Of a DNA stretch of 8,118 nt, positions 5,980 to 8,118 are shown in pieces. This stretch comes from Treponema sp. (GTDB lineage Bacteria > Spirochaetota > Spirochaetia > Treponematales > Breznakiellaceae). The stretch's first letter is position 1, and each line of letters starts with the position of its first letter. The notes under the pieces are model-generated. The model was not told where the DNA came from. It saw nothing but the letters and a program-made list of their open reading frames with translations, and did not search any database. Position numbers and translations under genes: made by a program. The DNA is taken from NCBI GenBank assembly GCA_009780595.1, contig WQZT01000067.1, positions 1 through 8,118 of the forward strand. Reading direction: 5' to 3'.

Positions 5980-6066
5980 CATCCCCAGATTTTTCATCCC
6001 GCTTTTGGATAGCGTTCCCAATCCTGCCACAGCGAGCAGTGTCTTTGCTATTGTAATTTTACCTCT
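5980..6066 (-). other. Short coding-like stretch, possible gene fossil
   Basis: Between the membrane protein and smc, the minus strand reads KTLLAVAGLGTLSKSGMKNLGM followed by a TAG (5979-5977). It looks protein-like (a hydrophobic helix then a basic tail) but has no start codon; an in-frame TGA lies just upstream. It could be the end of a deleted gene or chance. Nothing else in the 190-bp gap reads as a gene. Confidence 0.15.
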
Positions 6067-6077
6067 ACATCACGGTA

Positions 6078-6118
6078 TCCACAGAGGCTTGCGCGGGGAC
6101 AAGACAAAATGCTAAACT
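6078..6118 (+). promoter_or_regulatory. Repeated promoter-like element, copy 2 (smc promoter)
   Basis: Second copy of the 41-bp element at 4055-4095 (35 of 41 identical, no gaps). TTGCGC (6089-6094) and TAAACT (6113-6118) are 18 bases apart. Here TG stands one base before the -10 (TGCTAAACT), an extended -10 feature absent from copy 1. Transcription would start near 6125, giving a leader of about 35 bases to the smc TTG codon. Confidence 0.6.
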
Positions 6119-6149
6119 ATTTGCGGTGTACATAACGCCGACCTTTCAC

Positions 6150-6153
6150 GGAG
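6150..6153 (+). promoter_or_regulatory. Ribosome binding site fixing the smc TTG start
   Basis: GGAG lies six bases before the TTG at 6160-6162. No ATG or GTG in this frame is better placed, and starting here gives MFLKSLDILGFKSF, the normal SMC beginning. Confidence 0.75.
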
Positions 6154-6159
6154 TAACCT

Positions 6160-8118
6160 TTGTTTTTAAAGAGTCTTGACATTCTTGGATTTAAGTCCTT
6201 TGCGGACAAAACGCGCGTGGAGTTTGCCGACGGTATTACCGCTTTGCTGGGGCCGAACGGCTGCGGCAAGTCGAACGTGGTTGACGCGGTTAAGTGGGCG
6301 CTGGGGGAGCAGGCGTCCCGTTCATTGCGCGCCGAAAAGATGGAGGACGTGATTTTCAACGGCACGGAAAACCGCAAGCCGCTGAACGTTGCCGAAGTCA
6401 TCCTGACGCTGGGAAACGACGCGGGGCTTTTGCCGCTCGATGTGCCTGAAGTCGAGATTAAGCGCCGCCTGTACCGCTCCGGCGAAAGCGAGTATTTTAT
6501 CAACTCCGCTCCGGTGCGCCTGAAGGAAGTGCGGGAGCTTTTTTGGGATACTGGTGTTGGAAAAGCCGCTTATTCGGTGATGGAACAGGGGAAAATCGAC
6601 CAAATTCTGTCGTCGAAACCTGATGAGCGGCGCTATCTTTTCGAGGAAGCCGCCGGAATCACGAAATTTAAGGTGCGGGGAGCGGAAGCGGAGCGGAAAC
6701 TTGCCAAAACTGAAGAAAATATGCGTCAGGTTGAGGGAGTTTTGGGCGAAGTCAAGCGTTCGTACGATTCGTTGCGTGTTCAATCTGAAAAAACGCTAAA
6801 ATACCGTGCCTTGAAAGACGAAATTTTTGAAAATGAGCTTGATATTCAGCTTCTGAGGCTGAAAAACTTCCGCAACGAGCGCGATGAGTTGCAGGGAACG
6901 CTTAAACGAAGGACTCTGGAACGAGATGCCGCCCGCGAGGAAATTGACGCGGCGAACAAGGCGCTTGAAGAAAATATGGATTTGGTGAACTCGCTGGAAG
7001 CCCAGCTTTCGGAGTTCCAGAAAAATATTTACGGGCTTGCGGTGGAGCGAAACGCCCGCGAAAAAGAAGTGCGGCTTTTAGCCGAGCAGCGCAACGACAG
7101 CAAGGCGAAAATCTCCTTGAACGAGGGGCGCGAGCGGGCGGCGGAACTTAAAATTGAGGAGCTTGCCAACGACGCGCAGGATCAAGACGCGGAAGTCCGC
7201 GACTTGCGTAAGAAAGTTAGTGATATAGAAGCTAACATAAAAACCTTTGAGGGGAATATTCAGCTTGCTGCCGCCTCGATGGACGAGAATGACGCGGCAA
7301 GCAACAGGGCGGAAGACGACATCCGCCGCCTGGATCAGGAACGGGCGGCGCGGGAGAAAAACCTTGAGGCGATCACCGATGATATTGTCGCCGCCCTTGA
7401 CGCGGGGCTGAAAGAGGCGGGCTATTCGGCGGCGCAACGGCGCAACAACGAAGCGGCGTTGAGCGAAACGCTGACGCTGCTGAAAACGACGCTTTCTGGC
7501 CGTGAGACGCTGATCCGCGATCTTGCTGACGCGGCGGAGCGGGCTGTCGCCGGGGAACGCCCGCCCGCTCCGGAGGAACTGAAGCGGCTTGCCGAAAGTT
7601 TTGCGGTGGCTCTTGCGGATGCGGCAAGCCGGGCGGGGAACGCGCTTGAACTTTTCGAGACGTACCGGAAAAGCACGCCGTCATTCCTCGACGATTTCCT
7701 TGCGCCGGAGGGGATTATCACCAAAAAGCGGGCGCTCGATGCCGCTATCCGCACCTGCCGCGAGGGCGTTGTTGAAAAGCGCGAGCTTATCGCCGAACTG
7801 CGAAAGCGCAACGAGGAACTCGGCGGCAAAATCAACGAGTACCGCTCTACGCTGGAAGATTTGCGGGTTAACCGGATGAAGATGGCGACTCAGGCGCAGG
7901 CAGCTGAGGAACAGGCGCGGCTTATCCGGCGGGAACTTGCGGGGCAGGAAAGTCTTTTGAAGGCAATACAAGACGAGCTTTTTCTGGACCGCAAACGGCT
8001 GGGGGAAATTGACGAGCGTGTTGCCAACGCCGAAATGGAGATCGCCGAAATCGAGCAGAAGGGCAGGCAGCTCACCGCCGATCTTGAAAAGCTGGAGCGG
8101 GATATTACCCTGCGAAGC
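6160..8118 (+). CDS. smc: SMC, chromosome segregation ATPase (N-terminal 653 residues; runs off window)
   Basis: SMC dimerises and, with ScpA and ScpB, compacts and resolves the chromosome by ATP-driven loop extrusion in the cytoplasm. The N-terminal ATPase half-head covers residues 1-165. LDILGFKSFADKT opens it, the Walker A GPNGCGKSN is at 31-39 with a cysteine in place of the usual serine, VDAVKWALGEQ at 41-51, DVIFNGT at 63-69, and the Q-loop MEQGKIDQI at 141-149. RRYLFEEAAGI (158-167) leads into coiled coil from about 170. Long charged helices continue to 460. A less helical stretch follows (461-525, with PSFLDDFLAPEGIITKKR), then coiled coil to 653. Walker B and signature lie beyond the edge. 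No canonical hinge is seen by residue 653, where one would be expected. The start is TTG with a good ribosome binding site, and the promoter is the repeated element upstream. Confidence 0.95.
   Translation, partial: MFLKSLDILGFKSFADKTRVEFADGITALLGPNGCGKSNVVDAVKWALGEQASRSLRAEKMEDVIFNGTENRKPLNVAEVILTLGNDAGLLPLDVPEVEIKRRLYRSGESEYFINSAPVRLKEVRELFWDTGVGKAAYSVMEQGKIDQILSSKPDERRYLFEEAAGITKFKVRGAEAERKLAKTEENMRQVEGVLGEVKRSYDSLRVQSEKTLKYRALKDEIFENELDIQLLRLKNFRNERDELQGTLKRRTLERDAAREEIDAANKALEENMDLVNSLEAQLSEFQKNIYGLAVERNAREKEVRLLAEQRNDSKAKISLNEGRERAAELKIEELANDAQDQDAEVRDLRKKVSDIEANIKTFEGNIQLAAASMDENDAASNRAEDDIRRLDQERAAREKNLEAITDDIVAALDAGLKEAGYSAAQRRNNEAALSETLTLLKTTLSGRETLIRDLADAAERAVAGERPPAPEELKRLAESFAVALADAASRAGNALELFETYRKSTPSFLDDFLAPEGIITKKRALDAAIRTCREGVVEKRELIAELRKRNEELGGKINEYRSTLEDLRVNRMKMATQAQAAEEQARLIRRELAGQESLLKAIQDELFLDRKRLGEIDERVANAEMEIAEIEQKGRQLTADLEKLERDITLRS

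Noticed and set aside
6010..6050. Possible tRNA fragment (TTCCCAATCCTGCCA resembles a T-arm and 3' end)
   Set aside because: No matching acceptor, D or anticodon arms are found around it.
6117..7971. Several minus-strand open frames opposite smc
   Set aside because: Shadow frames of a GC-rich coding region; smc itself is certain from its motifs.

Overview
The window most resembles a chromosomal segment of a spirochaete of the Treponema type. This is inferred from the SMC protein, whose head and following sequence read like treponemal SMCs as I remember them, from two lipoproteins with permissive spirochaetal-style lipoboxes, and from an LPP20-like lipoprotein tail. No database search was possible, so the taxon is a judgement.

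Left part (1-1465, minus strand): larE and larB, two genes of nickel-pincer nucleotide (NPN) cofactor synthesis, joined by an ATGA stop/start overlap. larB runs off the left edge; no larC or larA is visible. The 70 bp upstream of larE carries AT-rich short tandem repeats with a 15-bp period.

Decay zone (about 1539-2740): a minus-strand lipoprotein gene with a clean ribosome binding site and signal peptide but broken by about three single-base frameshifts. Immediately upstream of it lies a wrecked IS5-family insertion sequence on the plus strand, with an internal deletion, stop codons, a frameshift and a lost catalytic glutamate. Imperfect terminal inverted repeats can be proposed for it.

Middle (2780-5408): an intact minus-strand lipoprotein of unknown function with an internally repeated N-terminal half and an LPP20-like C-terminal domain. 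Its best promoter would give a leaderless mRNA. Divergent from it is a plus-strand pair: a coiled-coil protein with a J-domain-like HPD segment, whose C-terminal part is displaced into another frame by a single extra base, and a stand-alone HIRAN-domain protein. The displaced frame's stop overlaps the HIRAN start (TAATG), so the two were built as one operon.

Right part (5589-8118): a small two-pass membrane protein of unknown function, then the N-terminal 653 residues of SMC, which begins at a TTG codon with a good ribosome binding site and runs off the right edge. A 41-bp sequence with -35 and -10 like elements occurs in two copies (35 of 41 identical), one before the J-like/HIRAN pair and one before smc. 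The most interesting items are this twin promoter, the J-like/HIRAN gene pair, and the apparent absence of a canonical hinge in the visible SMC.
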